DNA of 64,000 nucleotides from Enoplolaimus lenunculus (lineage: Eukaryota; Nematoda; Enoplea; Enoplida; Thoracostomopsidae). Each line of letters begins with the position of its first letter. Position 1 is the first letter of the stretch. Shown here in pieces: positions 12,520-23,434 of the stretch. The position numbers and the translations under genes were made by a program. The stretch lies in NCBI GenBank assembly GCA_030248215.1, contig JASANG010002156.1, forward strand, positions 288,178-352,177. The letters are read 5' to 3'. The notes under the pieces were generated by a model. The model made no database searches and had not been told where the DNA came from. It worked only from the letters and a program-made list of their open reading frames with translations.

Positions 12520-12525
12520 TTTATT
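12520..12525 (-). terminator. Poly(A) signal AATAAA of the neuropeptide gene
   Basis: On the minus strand the hexamer AATAAA lies about 76 bases after the stop codon at 12601-12603, a normal distance for a nematode 3' end. Confidence 0.55.
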
Positions 12526-12600
12526 AAACACACTATTAATATACTGACAATTAATATTGAATTTTAAACTACTTTCGGCGTTCCACGCCGCAAGCTTCGT

Positions 12601-12914
12601 TCACTTCCCAAATGCCGTATCCCATCGTTTTCCGAACGCGGAGTCCCATCGTTTGCCGAATGCGCTGTCCCACCGTTTTCCAAACGCGCTGTCCCAGCGT
12701 TTTCCAAGACCAACTGGTGGCGATGACCACTTTTTGAAGCTGTTTTCGCCAAATCCGCCATTGAAATCGTCTCGTTTACGGCCAAATGCGCTATCCCATC
12801 GTTTCAGAAGCTCTCGGGTGAAATCGATATAGCGTTTGCTGGTATCGCTCTGATCGGTTTGCGAGGATTCGTTGTGTTCACCGGTGGTGTCGTGCTGAAA
12901 TTTCTCAACAATGT
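12601..12914 (-). CDS. Neuropeptide precursor, 3' exon with repeated WDSAF-Gly-Lys-Arg
   Basis: The minus-strand frame ends at the stop 12601-12603 and encodes a prohormone tail. After an acidic spacer come, in order: KR-WDSAF-GRKR, DDFNGGFGENSF-KK, WSSPPVGL-GKR, three copies of WDSAF-GKR, and a final WDTAF-GK before the stop. Each Gly followed by basic residues is the standard signal for prohormone convertase cleavage and C-terminal amidation. The predicted products are therefore WDSAF-amide (four), WDTAF-amide (one) and WSSPPVGL-amide. The likeliest 3' splice site is AAATTTCAG, so that the exon starts at 12894; an alternative AG gives 12914. The signal-peptide exon must lie at higher coordinates and was not found. 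Nearest known shapes are short amidated nematode NLP peptides, but I do not recognise this sequence as a named NLP. Confidence 0.8.
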
Positions 12915-12999
12915 CTATGGATCGTATTACCAATTATTGATACTCAACGGCGTAGCCAGGACAGGGGGGTGTCAGGAGTCAGCCCCTTTGTGATTTTGG

Positions 13000-13155
13000 C
13001 CCATGTAAAGATCAGCGGCGGAGAGTTTTTCTGTGTGACTAGAATAGACTAATCTTAAGATTTAGACTAATTTTTTGCTCGGCTTAGGCTTACGCTTAGG
13101 CTTAGGCTTAGAAATATGTTTCTAAACTGTTCCGCCCCTGTTCTTTACATTGGCT
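13000..13155 (+). mobile_element. Telomere-hexamer MITE (hAT-like)
   Basis: Ends are GGCCCATGTAAAGATCAG and CCTGTTCTTTACATTGGC. The body contains a run of about five TTAGGC-type units (13080-13112), one with a substitution. It has no coding capacity. Confidence 0.75.
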
Positions 13156-13285
13156 TAAGCTGCGAACGTCGTATTTGGATAGAAATTGTGAAAGTCAAAA
13201 GTAAAAATTCCCTACATTTTGACACCATTCTTTGGTTCCAAAGTTGCACAATATAACTCACCGCGGGCATACACTGCAAAAATGG

Positions 13286-13484
13286 TGGGCCCATGTATAG
13301 AACAGGGCCGGAACAGTACTATAAGCATATTTCTAAGCCTAAGCGTAAGCCTAAACCTAAGCCTAAGTGCATGCATGAGCCTATTCCTAAGCTTAAGCAA
13401 AAAAATTAGTCTAAAGCTTATTAAACTGACTTTATTATAGCCCCTTCGGAAAACGATCCGGCCCTGTTCGATACATTGGCCGCA
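13286..13484 (-). mobile_element. Telomere-hexamer MITE, 'GGGCCGGAAC' subfamily, reverse
   Basis: It runs from GGGCCCATGTATAGAACAGG to CGGCCCTGTTCGATACATTGGCC. Two blocks of CCTAAG-type repeats flank a spacer (TGCATGCATGAGCC). The same two-block layout appears at 21283 and 27382, defining a subfamily. Confidence 0.75.
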
Positions 13485-13832
13485 GCTTGTGGACTTGTTC
13501 TGTTGAAAACCAATTTAGTGACTTCAATTGCTAAACGCACTTAAAATAGGCTTTTTACTTCTGATTATTGCGTTAATTCGGGTCCTTTATGCTGGAGTGA
13601 GAGTTGATAATTTAATATCAGTTTTCGATTGTTAAAGTCAAAGGCATTTGGCGTTAAAGAGTTGAGGCAGATTGTTATAGTTTTGACCGGATTTATATAC
13701 GCGCAGCTTTTAGGCTCAGGATCACGCATGACAGCGGTTACGAAAGATTTAATTCTAAACGAGTAGAAAATTTGTCAAAGTGTATTAAACATAAAGAACA
13801 AGATGATAAATATTAAAATACAGCTAAAGTAC

Positions 13833-14250
13833 TACTGCAGTGACCGGAATAAGCGGCGACTGACTGATGCTTATTTCGCTTCTCCAGTGAGAGAACCTCT
13901 TGCTATTTAGGAAAGCGCCGTTATTTATTTTCTAACCGCACTCACTTCATTGTATTTGAACCCCACACCGTTCACTTATGTCTTTGCCTATGATAAACTA
14001 CGTTTTTAAAATGATATACCTTTCAAACAAGAGTTGAGCATATATAGTGCTATTTAAGCCTGACTTAGTCTAGGAGACTTTTGCGTAATCGAGATCGAAA
14101 AACAATGAACACTTATGGACTCTAAGATTTTGGACTCTATTCTCAAATGCAGACTTTAATTAGTGATACAGGTTTGCGTTGACTTAGACTAGCAACAGGG
14201 CACTCAGACTCTCATATCTCTTCCATCCTGTGTTAATATTCAGGTCACAA
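13833..14250 (-). mobile_element. Old, degenerate TA-family MITE
   Basis: The left end ACTGCAGTGACCGGAATAAG, internal GTTATTTATTTTCTAACC and right end TCAGGTCAC are recognisable, but divergence is much higher than in other copies, so this is an older insertion. Confidence 0.5.
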
Positions 14251-14456
14251 CGTACAATTTTACCTGAGCCCGAGCTGAATTTATGTATAACGAAACGGTG
14301 AGCACACAAACAATTAATACCAAATAATTATGGCTGAGAAGTGATTTCGCCATTGACATTGCTCACTTCTGTTCGAGTATTAATATTATAATTTTAAGTT
14401 TCCACGGTTATATATTTGTGAAATGTATAGTTTCTGAAAATATTAAATTTATATAT

Positions 14457-14765
14457 TTAAATTGAGCAGCTGCAAGCATTGGGCGTATTGGAATTTTTTC
14501 TTTTTTGAAAATTTAAGTCAAATTGGTATATTCATTCTAACTTATTTCACTAAAATTGTCTGAGAGCGTATAATTACCAAAATTTTCAACTTGTGCCATT
14601 CTCTATAATTTATCATATATACGTTTCCAGCTACCGCATTTGTTTCAGGGTTTTGGCATTGTAAATATTGTGTACTCCATTAAAAGCGATTAGAGTTAAA
14701 AGCGAATTATATTTTTTGTTTTCCGGTTCCGGTATTTTATAATTCCAGTTGAACCCTGATTCTGG
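14457..14765 (+). repeat. 3' half of a CAGGG-type hAT-like element
   Basis: The sequence matches the right two-thirds of the element at 59478-59873, including TTTTCCGGTTCCGGTATTTT and the end AATTCCAGTTGAACCCTG. The left end is missing. Confidence 0.55.
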
Positions 14766-15119
14766 TTGCAATAATTGAAACAACAACACAAACAATTGAC
14801 AGATTTATGACTCTGTTACATTCTAGATTCCTTGCCAGGTTTTAAAGTAGACCTATATTGGTGGAATTCTGCCAACACTTTGGCCAGTCCCTGGTTAGAA
14901 GTGAAATTTTTCCGGAACCAACCGGAGACGCGGATTGTAAATACTCTGGAGCGTTTACAGTTCCGCTTAATTGCAAAGTTCCACCAAATATGTTGCTTTT
15001 AGAATTTGGGTATGTTTTGGGGATGGATACCGATCGGCGCCTGAGTTACGTCTAAATATAGCTATATATAGAATATCAGTTCTGAAGTAAAAAAACCAAG
15101 AGAATATCTTGTTCATTAA

Positions 15120-15778
15120 ACTTAGTCTTACATGTATCCAGCCAGGATGCTAACGGATAGTAAAATAGAGGAAACGGAAACAGAAAACGACTATTTCAAA
15201 ACGTAAAACATTCAAAGGTGTTTTATTTTTTTGCCTACACAATAGATATATACTTAAAATTAAGTAAAACATGTTGTCGAATTAAGTGTCGGTTTTACTT
15301 ACTATGGTGCTTGGCAAAGTTTTACGTAATTTTAAGCAAATGCAAAATTCTTAGCTTTACATTTACTTAATCAGTAAATGACAGCAGTAGTTTTTATTAT
15401 TTACATTAATTAAGCAAAGATTTACTCAATATTTAGTGCACTTATACTTAAAAAAGTTAGTAAAATATAACCAAAGTATTCAGTGCTTTTTACAGAGTAT
15501 ACACAAGAGAAATGGAAATATCTACCTTTATTCTAAAATTTTAGTAAAAGATAGCGTATGACCAAATATTTTTCTCAAAATTTTGAATGAATTTTGTCAT
15601 TCTAATTTCAATGCGAATAATTTCAGCATTTCCGTTACGAAAAATTGCACGAACACGATTTATGCTTGATCTATGTACAATCCGATTGTAACAACAAAAA
15701 CAACGCAAACGGACACGGATACCGATTTTTTGCCGGAAACGGAAACAGAAACATATATCCGGTTAATACACCCTGCAT
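15120..15778. repeat. GGAAACGGAAACAG-rich repeat with an inner insertion
   Basis: Left part AGGAAACGGAAACAGAAAAC and right part GGAAACGGAAACAGAAACAT, ending at a CACCCTG-like terminus (15769-15775), flank about 500 bases of AT-rich DNA rich in TTACTTA motifs that looks like a separate insertion. Related sequences are at 18080-18150 and 31600-31730. Confidence 0.4.
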
Positions 15779-17208
15779 AGTTCCTTCAAGTGATTAAACA
15801 TTTAAATCTCGCCGTTTCTTTTAAATTTTCGATTTTCTTTTTGTACACGATAAACCAGTTTAAAAAATCATCAAAGATCCATTTGTTTGCCGCTCTCGTT
15901 CCACAGTTTTATTAATTCGAATGCTAAGTGGCTATATTTTAGCTTTTGTGCCAGACAGAAAAACTACTAAAGCGTGCTAAGGTATTACCAAAGCTAATAA
16001 TTTTAGACTGGCTGTCTAAATGAGATAGCGCATCTAGTTTGTAAAAGATCTAACGCTAGCGGTGCGGTTAATGATGTGAGACGGGGTTTTTCAATCGAGT
16101 TCCTAATGAACTTCATTGGTATTGCTTTTAGTCTAGCCTAAGTTAAGCTTGCTACAGAAATGTGTCGCAAAGCGATTATCCCTCGGGCATTTAGCGCGAT
16201 GTGAGGAGTATAATTTTTGGCCCAAGGTATCTCGGTTTCATGCGTGCTCCTTGTGGCGTTGATTTTTTAACGGTATATTTAAAAATAACAAACGGTAAGT
16301 TGAATTATGCAGGGTTCAGTTTGATGGAATTCTGGTTCCGACGTATTAAAAATGTGGTCTATATTTACCATTCAGTTCGAGCATTAGGTCAATGTGTTTT
16401 CCGTTGAATTCTATTCAAGACAACTTGGTACATTAGGGAGTAGACGTCGTTTATATCGCTTTTTGAGGTTCGAGGATTACTGTAAAAAAATTAGTATTTA
16501 ATAGTTAACTCCTTCGCCAGTTACCTTTATTTAGCACTAAAATGCTGTGCCATGGATAATAATTTACACTCGAAAACCTATTGTTTAACCAAAGGAAACC
16601 ACGCCCGTATATTACGAGTTATTTTGTTTCTTTTTGTAGTCGCAAAAATTTGAAGACAATTAGCAATCGGGATACCTTTGGGACATACATCTGAGGCCGC
16701 GCTACCACCACAAAGCAATAAACCGCATAGTCTAGCAACGCTGGGCAAAAGGATAGATAGATTGAAAACGTTGAGGTAAACGAAAACATATAAGGAATGC
16801 TAATTAAAATCTTATAACAGAGAAATGAAACCAACGTAAGCTTACAAAAAGCTCGTACGCGCACAGAGCAAACATACTGGTTTATGATGCCAAAATCGGA
16901 ACTGTAGATGATTGATTTGGGGAGGAATCAAGATTATATATTCTCGGGTTAAACTTCTGAAGGGTCAAGAAAACGACACTTTTAAACAGACTTTGAAATA
17001 ACATTCTGAATGCTATGGGTCCAAAAAATTATATTCTACACTAGGTTAATATGCCCTCCCGATGAGGGAAATTTTTGATAAGCTTCTGATATTACATTGA
17101 TTCTGTAGAAGGATTATAGGTGTATATCTTTTTTGTAGGAAACTACAGGTAGAAGAAAGGTGGGCAATATCAATGCGTAAATATTGCTGGCTGCCAGTTA
17201 AAGACACC
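15779..17208. other. Intergenic, nothing recognised
   Basis: AT-rich DNA with short open frames on both strands, none of which has a family match, a start with signal-like properties plus splice donor, or a nearby poly(A) signal that I could tie to it. Confidence 0.35.
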
Positions 17209-17210
17209 AA

Positions 17211-17216
17211 TTTATT
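17211..17216 (-). terminator. Poly(A) signal AATAAA for the 17.3-kb minus-strand exon
   Basis: AATAAA on the minus strand, about 45 bases after the stop at 17261. The tight spacing supports a real 3' end. Confidence 0.5.
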
Positions 17217-17260
17217 GAACCATTAATGTTTAGTAGTTTCTAGCTTAAGAACCAATATGT

Positions 17261-17485
17261 TTAAGCAGTTCTTTTTGGTGCTTGGGACGTTTGGATCGCC
17301 GCCTCCATCAAAAACAGGTCGGAGGATCGCCTAGTGAAATGTTTGCAAAGCTCTGTAACGTCGTAGTCCGCGAAAAGAAATTTTAGTTTACTAATCTGTG
17401 GCGAAAAGGGTCGGATTCCCCCAAATTGGGAGGAGGATTTATGTGGCGTTTCCGACGGCGCTGCCTTGCACCTGCCCATAACTGG
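17261..17485 (-). CDS. Unrecognised protein, probable 3' terminal exon
   Basis: On the minus strand a good 3' splice site, TTTTTGCACCAG, is followed after two bases by ATG and a 72-codon frame ending in TAA at 17261-17263. The exon is clearly GC-richer than its surroundings and is followed by AATAAA about 45 bases after the stop. The product is hydrophilic, rich in Ser/Pro at the start (KSSSQFGGIRPFSPQ) and acidic-hydrophobic later (FADYDVTELCKHFTRRSSD); it ends APKRTA. I see no signal peptide or membrane segment. Either this ATG is the start with a spliced 5' untranslated region, or the exon is the end of a longer protein with exons at higher coordinates. I do not recognise the family. Confidence 0.45.
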   Translation of the reverse strand, partial: PVMGRCKAAPSETPHKSSSQFGGIRPFSPQISKLKFLFADYDVTELCKHFTRRSSDLFLMEAAIQTSQAPKRTA

Positions 17486-17786
17486 TGCAAAAATATAGAA
17501 TATACTGAATAAGTTTTTAAAATCAACATTTTAATCAAGCCAATATTTTGGTTTTAAGATCTCAAACACACAAGTCTTAAGTTTGTCATTTGGTATGGAA
17601 CACTGTCGGATATTTTAAATTATCAAATTTTTGCGCTAAGCTTACCAGTAAACGAGACGGCGTTGTAGGGAGCTTGTTTACTTTCCCCCGGAACAAGTTT
17701 GTCATACACGGAAAATTTGGATTAATCACATCATTGAAGTTTAGGCTTAGGGCTAGCCTTATGTTAAATTTCCGCCTAAGTCTAAG

Positions 17787-17970
17787 TGACCCATGTAAAG
17801 ATCAGAGGTGGAACGTTTTTTTGTGGGACTAGAATAGAGCAAGCTTAAGGTTTAGATTAAATTTTTTGCCTGGCTTACGCTTAAGCTTAGGCTTAGGCTT
17901 AGACTTAGGCTAAGGTTTAGGTTAGCAATATGCTTATAATACTGTTCCGCCCCTGTTCTTAATATTGACC
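17787..17970 (+). mobile_element. Telomere-hexamer MITE (hAT-like)
   Basis: From ACCCATGTAAAGATCAGAGG to CCGCCCCTGTTCTTAATATTG. The body has eight or so TTAGGC-like units (17871-17925), several with single substitutions. Confidence 0.7.
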
Positions 17971-18336
17971 GTCTCAGTTTTGGTTCATAAAAACAATAAA
18001 TAATAATGTGGGGAGACATTTTAGGCTTTAATCACATATAACACGTGCGGAGGAAGGCATGCAACTACATTGCAGGTTGTACCGTTTTTGTTTCCGGTAA
18101 AAATTGATGTCTATTTCCGCTTTATATTTATTAAGTACCGGAAATTCTGCTATTTTGTGCTCATATTAAATTGTAAATTGAAAAATCAGGCAGCTTTCAT
18201 TACATGTATATGTGCCTTTTATAAACAGAAATAACATAATTGAATCCTTATTTTCAAAGTTTTAGATGCATTTGCAATTTTATTTCAATTGTATTGGCAG
18301 AAAAATAAAAAGTGATTAAACTTCAAAAATACTTAA

Positions 18337-18599
18337 CCCCTTCTCACATTGAGTTGCCTATAAGCAACTCAGCGCAGTGCATATACGTTAAATAATATAT
18401 ATCGCACCCTGTTTAACAATTGCAACACGTATACATAGTACTAAATCACCACAAGACGTGAGAATCCCCTCGGGCTCGAGCGTCAAGCTCATATAGCTGA
18501 ATGGTGATGGTATACGCCTCCCACTCCAGTCACTGGAGTTCGAATCCTAGCATGAAAGTAGGTCTCAAGGGAAATAGAAAATATTCATGTGAGAAAGGG
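18337..18599 (+). mobile_element. TTAA-family MITE (piggyBac-like) with internal tRNA-like promoter
   Basis: TTAA flanks both ends (18333-18336, 18600-18603). Ends are CCCCTTCTCACATTGAG and ATGTGAGAAAGGG, so the CCC...GGG plus TTAA pattern of piggyBac elements is met. Next to the left end is a hairpin GAGTTGCC/GCAACTC. Inside lies a tRNA-like block: A-box-like TAGCTGAATGGTGATGG (18494-18510), an anticodon-arm-like CGCCTCCCACTCC and B-box-like GGAGTTCGAATCC (18535-18547). Confidence 0.75.
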
Positions 18600-18603
18600 T
18601 TAA

Positions 18604-20246
18604 ATATCTGCTTACCCTTTACTTCTACTTTACTGAGATAGCTATCCGTTTCCGTTATTTTTACTATTCGTTTCTACCACACGTTCTCACTCAACTTCCA
18701 TCCAAAACAATAATCGGAAGCCGAACCAGAATTAAAATTCAATTTTGCCTGATAAATACAATTTTGCACACTTAAAAAGATTGTAAATTTGTGCTTACAT
18801 CCTTCTATACCTAAAACACGGGCGTCGCTCGCAAGGTCGTAGCCAGAGAGGGGATTAATGGACAACCCATCCGTTCAGGCATTTGTATAAAGGAGTTTTT
18901 AGATACTTTTAGAGTTTGTAAACATAAAGAACCCCTTTGAAAGTTTTATAAAACGTAACGTTTGTAATTTTCAAAATTCAAGTTACCCTGCGGTCGTTTA
19001 TCAACTTACAAGACTGTACCTTATTGTAAGGGGGCTGTTTTGGGTAAACTTTTAACTTTTGAAAAAATTTAAAAAAATTCATATTAATAATGCGTTTATT
19101 ATGAGCATCGAAAGCTAAGACACGAAGGTTCTCACATTTCTAGCCTGCTAATTAAATATCGGATTTGCGTGCGGTGAATGATGAAATTAATCTAAAAACT
19201 AAGACTCCGGGATTAGCTAATATATCAATAATTAAAGTTGAAAAATTAATTCTGCATATATAACCTTAGAAATGGACGAAAATAATGACATAGCTACATA
19301 TATCTTTTCACCGGTGATACTTGAATATACCTAAGTCACAACTGAAATTAATACAAATTTCTCCTAGTCAAACAAGTAAATAACGCTTTCAAGCACTGCG
19401 TACGTCCACACAAGATGCCAACATTAATATCATTCCTTAGTTCCGTACCCAAATTTGTTTTTTACAAAAACTAAACTTTTCGAGATCGTAATTGCTGTTT
19501 TGGGTCCGAAAAAATCTTTTGCAAAAATTGCAAAAATTTGCACGCCATTAGATACAGTTTGTCAAGCTGAGTTGAACGATATTAAACTTTTAGTTCTGCG
19601 CCCATTGGTTTCTGATAATATTTTATTTTAATTTCAATTTTGAATCATGAGTCCATATCCGGTGGGTCCTAAAATGCACCCACGTATAAAAACATGCACC
19701 GAACAAACTCTCAGGTCTTGAAGATATCTCTTCCGTTGGGATATAAGCAAGTGTATATTTCCACGCACGCCACAAATTTCTAGATCGGAAGAACGCCATG
19801 TGTTTTTCAGGCTCCGAGGCGAATCCTCATCTGTTGGGTCAAATGCAAAAGCCGTGTGCCTTGTTATTCGGCATCGATTTATCTTTTGTTAAAATTCTAA
19901 GAAACAGATTCTACCGTCTGTATAATTCCAACATAAACTAAGCCAAAGCACAAGTAAATTATCAGGGAATTAATTATGTAACATTGGCAGAAAATAGATG
20001 ATTTCTATTACCAGAAGCAAAAAGGCCATCACAATATTGCATTTTGACGCAGTAAAATTCAGGCAACGTTTATGTTGTTTAACCAGGCCCTAAGCCCGCT
20101 AACCTTGCTAATACGCGCTGACAACTTTTTAAGCTTACAAGCGAGTTTGAAACTTTTGCATGGGTTGAAATTTTTCTAAAAGGGCTCAGCTTCCTTGACC
20201 GCACTCTGACGACCCTGTGTGTAAAACACCCATTTCTTACGGTTTA
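18604..20246. other. Intergenic, nothing recognised
   Basis: AT-rich sequence with no convincing exon. A minus-strand frame at 18674-18865 has no splice or poly(A) support and is not called. Confidence 0.35.
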
Positions 20247-20250
20247 CTGT

Positions 20251-20693
20251 AGCGACCCAAATAAGAGGGGTGTAATAAGAGCGGATATCCCCATTTTGAG
20301 TCCCAATCAATAGGAATACGTATCCCTAATAAGAGTCCGTAAGCGGATAGAGTCCCTAAATCCTAGTTAGAGTCTCCATAAATGTCAATTATCTCTAAAT
20401 GTAGCGCATAAATGACTCCAGGACCAAATAATTTGAGTTCGAAACTTTAAAGCGTTCCTAAACTTAGAAGTACATTCCTAAGTATAACCTTGCATTATCG
20501 CTCAAGCTATTGACACAAGACAAATAAACGTTTAATTCAACGGATAATTGCAGTACCGGATATATTACAGTAACGAAGGGCGGCGGAGCGCGGGTTAAAA
20601 ATAAATAACAGTCCGTAACCGAAATAACGGGTGGGGGGTGTCCTCTGGAGACCCCAAAAAATATCAGTCCCCCTCTTATTCGGTTCACTACAG
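20251..20693 (+). mobile_element. TA-family MITE, near full length
   Basis: CTGTAGCGACCCAAATAAGA on the left, TTCGGTTCACTACAG on the right, about 443 bp. Left flank is TA; the right flank has mutated (GA). This copy gives a good view of the internal consensus that is interrupted in the 28.4-30.3 kb copy. Confidence 0.8.
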
Positions 20694-21282
20694 GACGCTT
20701 AAATTAGCACTTATGCTGAAACTTAACCACAACAGTTTCAGGTTAGTGCTTAGCTTAGGTTTAGATTTTACGTTCAGTGTTTGGTAACTGTTGTGCATTT
20801 GGAACACCAAACGTATCACTAAGATTAACTGTTCAGTTTATACTCCGAGCTAAAATTTATTGCTTTATAATCTGTTGAAAGCTAACTAAATTGCCTGATG
20901 TGAAACTGATCGTATCTGCATTAAAAATGTTTATAATGAAAACGTTTTTTCACGATAATTTTTAGTTTCTGTTCGTAGGTTTGGATGATTTTCCAAGAAA
21001 AATCAAAGCGTTCATACTTCGTATAAACAAATTTCCCAACAGACATTCAATAAGTCGGATTGCAATGCCGCTTGAATAATAACTGGAATTATCTTAAATT
21101 AAAATTATAGTACGCTAAATTTCTAATCCTACTGTTATATAAAGTCGATTCGATAGTAAGTAATTACCGAGAGTCTAAATCTAATTAAAAAAAGCGTTTA
21201 CATGTCTACTCTGCCGTATTAATAAAATTTATTATCAATTCTGCTGGAGTCATACAAATGCTTATTGAGTAATGTCAAAGGG

Positions 21283-21468
21283 TCGGCTCGTTTACCGGAG
21301 GGGCTATAATTGAGTCAGTTTAAGCTTTAGACTAATTTTTTGCTTAGGCTTAAGCTTAGGCTTAGGCTTAGGAATAGGCTCATCCATACACTTAGGCTTA
21401 GGCTTAGGCTTATGCTTAGGAATATGCTTATACTACTGTTCCGGCCCTGTTCTATACAAGGGCTGATG
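21283..21468 (+). mobile_element. Telomere-hexamer MITE, two-block subfamily
   Basis: Two blocks of TTAGGC units (21343-21372 and 21390-21420) separated by CTCATCCATACA, ending CTGTTCCGGCCCTGTTCTAT. The long Leu-Ser repeat frame on the minus strand here is simply the hexamer read in frame. Confidence 0.75.
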
Positions 21469-22679
21469 GTTTTAAAGGCTTTCCGTGGCGACCGGTGCCG
21501 TGCGGCACTATACCAGGGCAGCGTTGTGATCGACTTGCTTTCGTGTGCAGAGTACACGCTTAGCTACGCTCAAATATAATGAGAACATTTTTTACCGTTA
21601 TACTTTCTCGTGTGAATATTTTATATTTCATTTGAAATTTATATTTAAGTGGATTTAAAATTTAAATTTAGTATATACCTAGTTCATATTTAAAATTTAA
21701 AATTCGGCAATATTTACAGCGGTCTGACAGCTACTGATGCTATGAAGCATGGTGGCAACCATATCTTCCACGTTGTCACAATTTAGACAGTTCAACAAAA
21801 ACTTGATGGAAAATACTTCTACAACGCCCCTAACCTGTAATTTATAGTTTATAGCTAATAATTATGCTAACAAGCGAAACTAATATCTATAACAAAACTG
21901 CATTAATATTCTCTGTATATATAAAGAACCCAATTCTTCATTTTCGATTTGTTTATCGACTCTTTTCAGACTTTTGAAGTTTTAACACTTCTATCCACCG
22001 GTTCCACGTGGCAGATTTCGACAGTTCTACCAGGTGTCGAGTGATACGTCATACATTTCCTATCGGAAAAAGCTTGCGAGCGAAGCTGGCGAAAAGTCAA
22101 ACGCCATTTAAGTAAATAATTTTAAAAAATCTTAGTTTAGATCCTTATGCTGGGGGAGGGGCATGGACTGAGTGCCCCCTCCTATGAGTGCCACCAGTCC
22201 CGGCTCCAGCTTAAAAAGTAATGTTTCGAAAACTTTCCAGGCTAATAAATTATAACTGGGTGAAGTTAGAAAACCTCTAAGTGCTCCGTGAACCAACTGT
22301 TGGAAGTTTTTCAGCTATAGCTATTAAACGATCTTACAGAACGGAAAATACCAATTAGGACAAGACGCAGTAATACTCAGATGTTAATAAATTACCTAAA
22401 ACTTTCACTTGTCACTGGATGCTTAATGCAGTCTGTGGGTACATTGGATAGGTAATATATAATTTTTAACAAAATACCCTCCGTTGTGTCGTGTCGTGAG
22501 ATTCGAAATTATTCCATTTGTGTCCACTTTTTAATAAAAAATATTTCGGAGTTAAGCTTAAATTGAGTCCGTTTGTAAACTAAACCACTTTTTTAACGTT
22601 CGAAACATTGTTTTTTGTTGTTGTTCTGTAAATTCCAACGAGTTGATTAATCAATTCAGAGTGCGAATTGGCTATTTCT

Positions 22680-22935
22680 AAGTTATATGAGTACACATTA
22701 ACTACACTCAAAATAATATTTCTGATATATAAGAAAAAATTTCTCACATTTAAGAAATATAACTAGCAAGGTGCACTTGAAAAGTGCTCTGTTATAAACA
22801 GAAAATAAAGTCTGAAAATATACGTTTTGCAGTTATTTTTTGAAAAATTGTCTTAAATATCAGAAAAACTTTTCAGATTTGCCACAGAAAATACTTTTCT
22901 GAATAAATTCAGAAATACTTTTTTATGTGTAACTC
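22680..22935. repeat. AT-rich AGAAATAT/TTTCTGA-type repeat
   Basis: Short direct and inverted motifs (TTTCTGATATATAAGAAAAA, AATATCAGAAAAACTTTTCAGA, TTCAGAAATACTTTTT) suggest a small decayed element. No coding. Confidence 0.3.
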
Positions 22936-23434
22936 TCAGTTGAGTTGAATCTCACTCTGAGTTGTGTTGACTCTGTGTTATTTATTAGTTAGCTTAGAAT
23001 GAATTGAATCAGCTCAAAACTCTGACTTCTGAGAGTCCTAACTCAGACTGGTGATTCAACTCATTCTGAGTCAAAATCAACTCACTGAAATTTACATTGT
23101 CAGTTATTTTTCAATTGGGATGTTGACAAATTAAAAAAACACAAAATGATCGGGAGGATAAAAACGGACTTCACTGCAAATCCCAGTGAGTTGATTTTAA
23201 CTCAGAATGAGTTGAATCACTCAGTCTGAGTTCAGTACTTTCAGAATTCAGATTTCTGAGTCAATAAAACGCCCTCTATTAATTTTTAATTATTCAACTT
23301 ACCCGGAATAAACTGAACTCAGAGTGAGAATCACCTCAACTCAGAGTGAGTTAATGTTAGCTGTTACTACCTCAGAAATAACTAATTCTTTTGCTAAGAT
23401 AATTAAGCAATTCATCGGAATTTTTACAGTGTTG
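22935..23434. mobile_element. Pair of GAGTTGA-type MITEs
   Basis: A first copy ends near 23100 (AATCAACTCACTGAAATTTACATTG). A second runs from CACTGCAAATCCCAGTGAG (about 23172) to CATCGGAATTTTTACAGTG (about 23432), giving inverted ends CACTG.AAA. The bodies are runs of AACTCAGA/TCTGAGTT. A further copy lies at 57724-57990. Confidence 0.55.

Noticed and set aside
12564-12832. Frames on the plus strand and alternate minus frame over the neuropeptide exon
   Set aside because: They are shadows of the repeated WDSAF-GKR codons and have no independent support.
18480-18560. Functional Gly- or Glu-like tRNA gene in the TTAA elements
   Set aside because: Box motifs are present but clover-leaf stems are poor, and all copies lie inside transposon ends.
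21327-21557. Leu-Ser repeat protein on the minus strand (also 13219-13440 and 27383-27500)
   Set aside because: It is the TTAGGC hexamer array read in frame within a mobile element.
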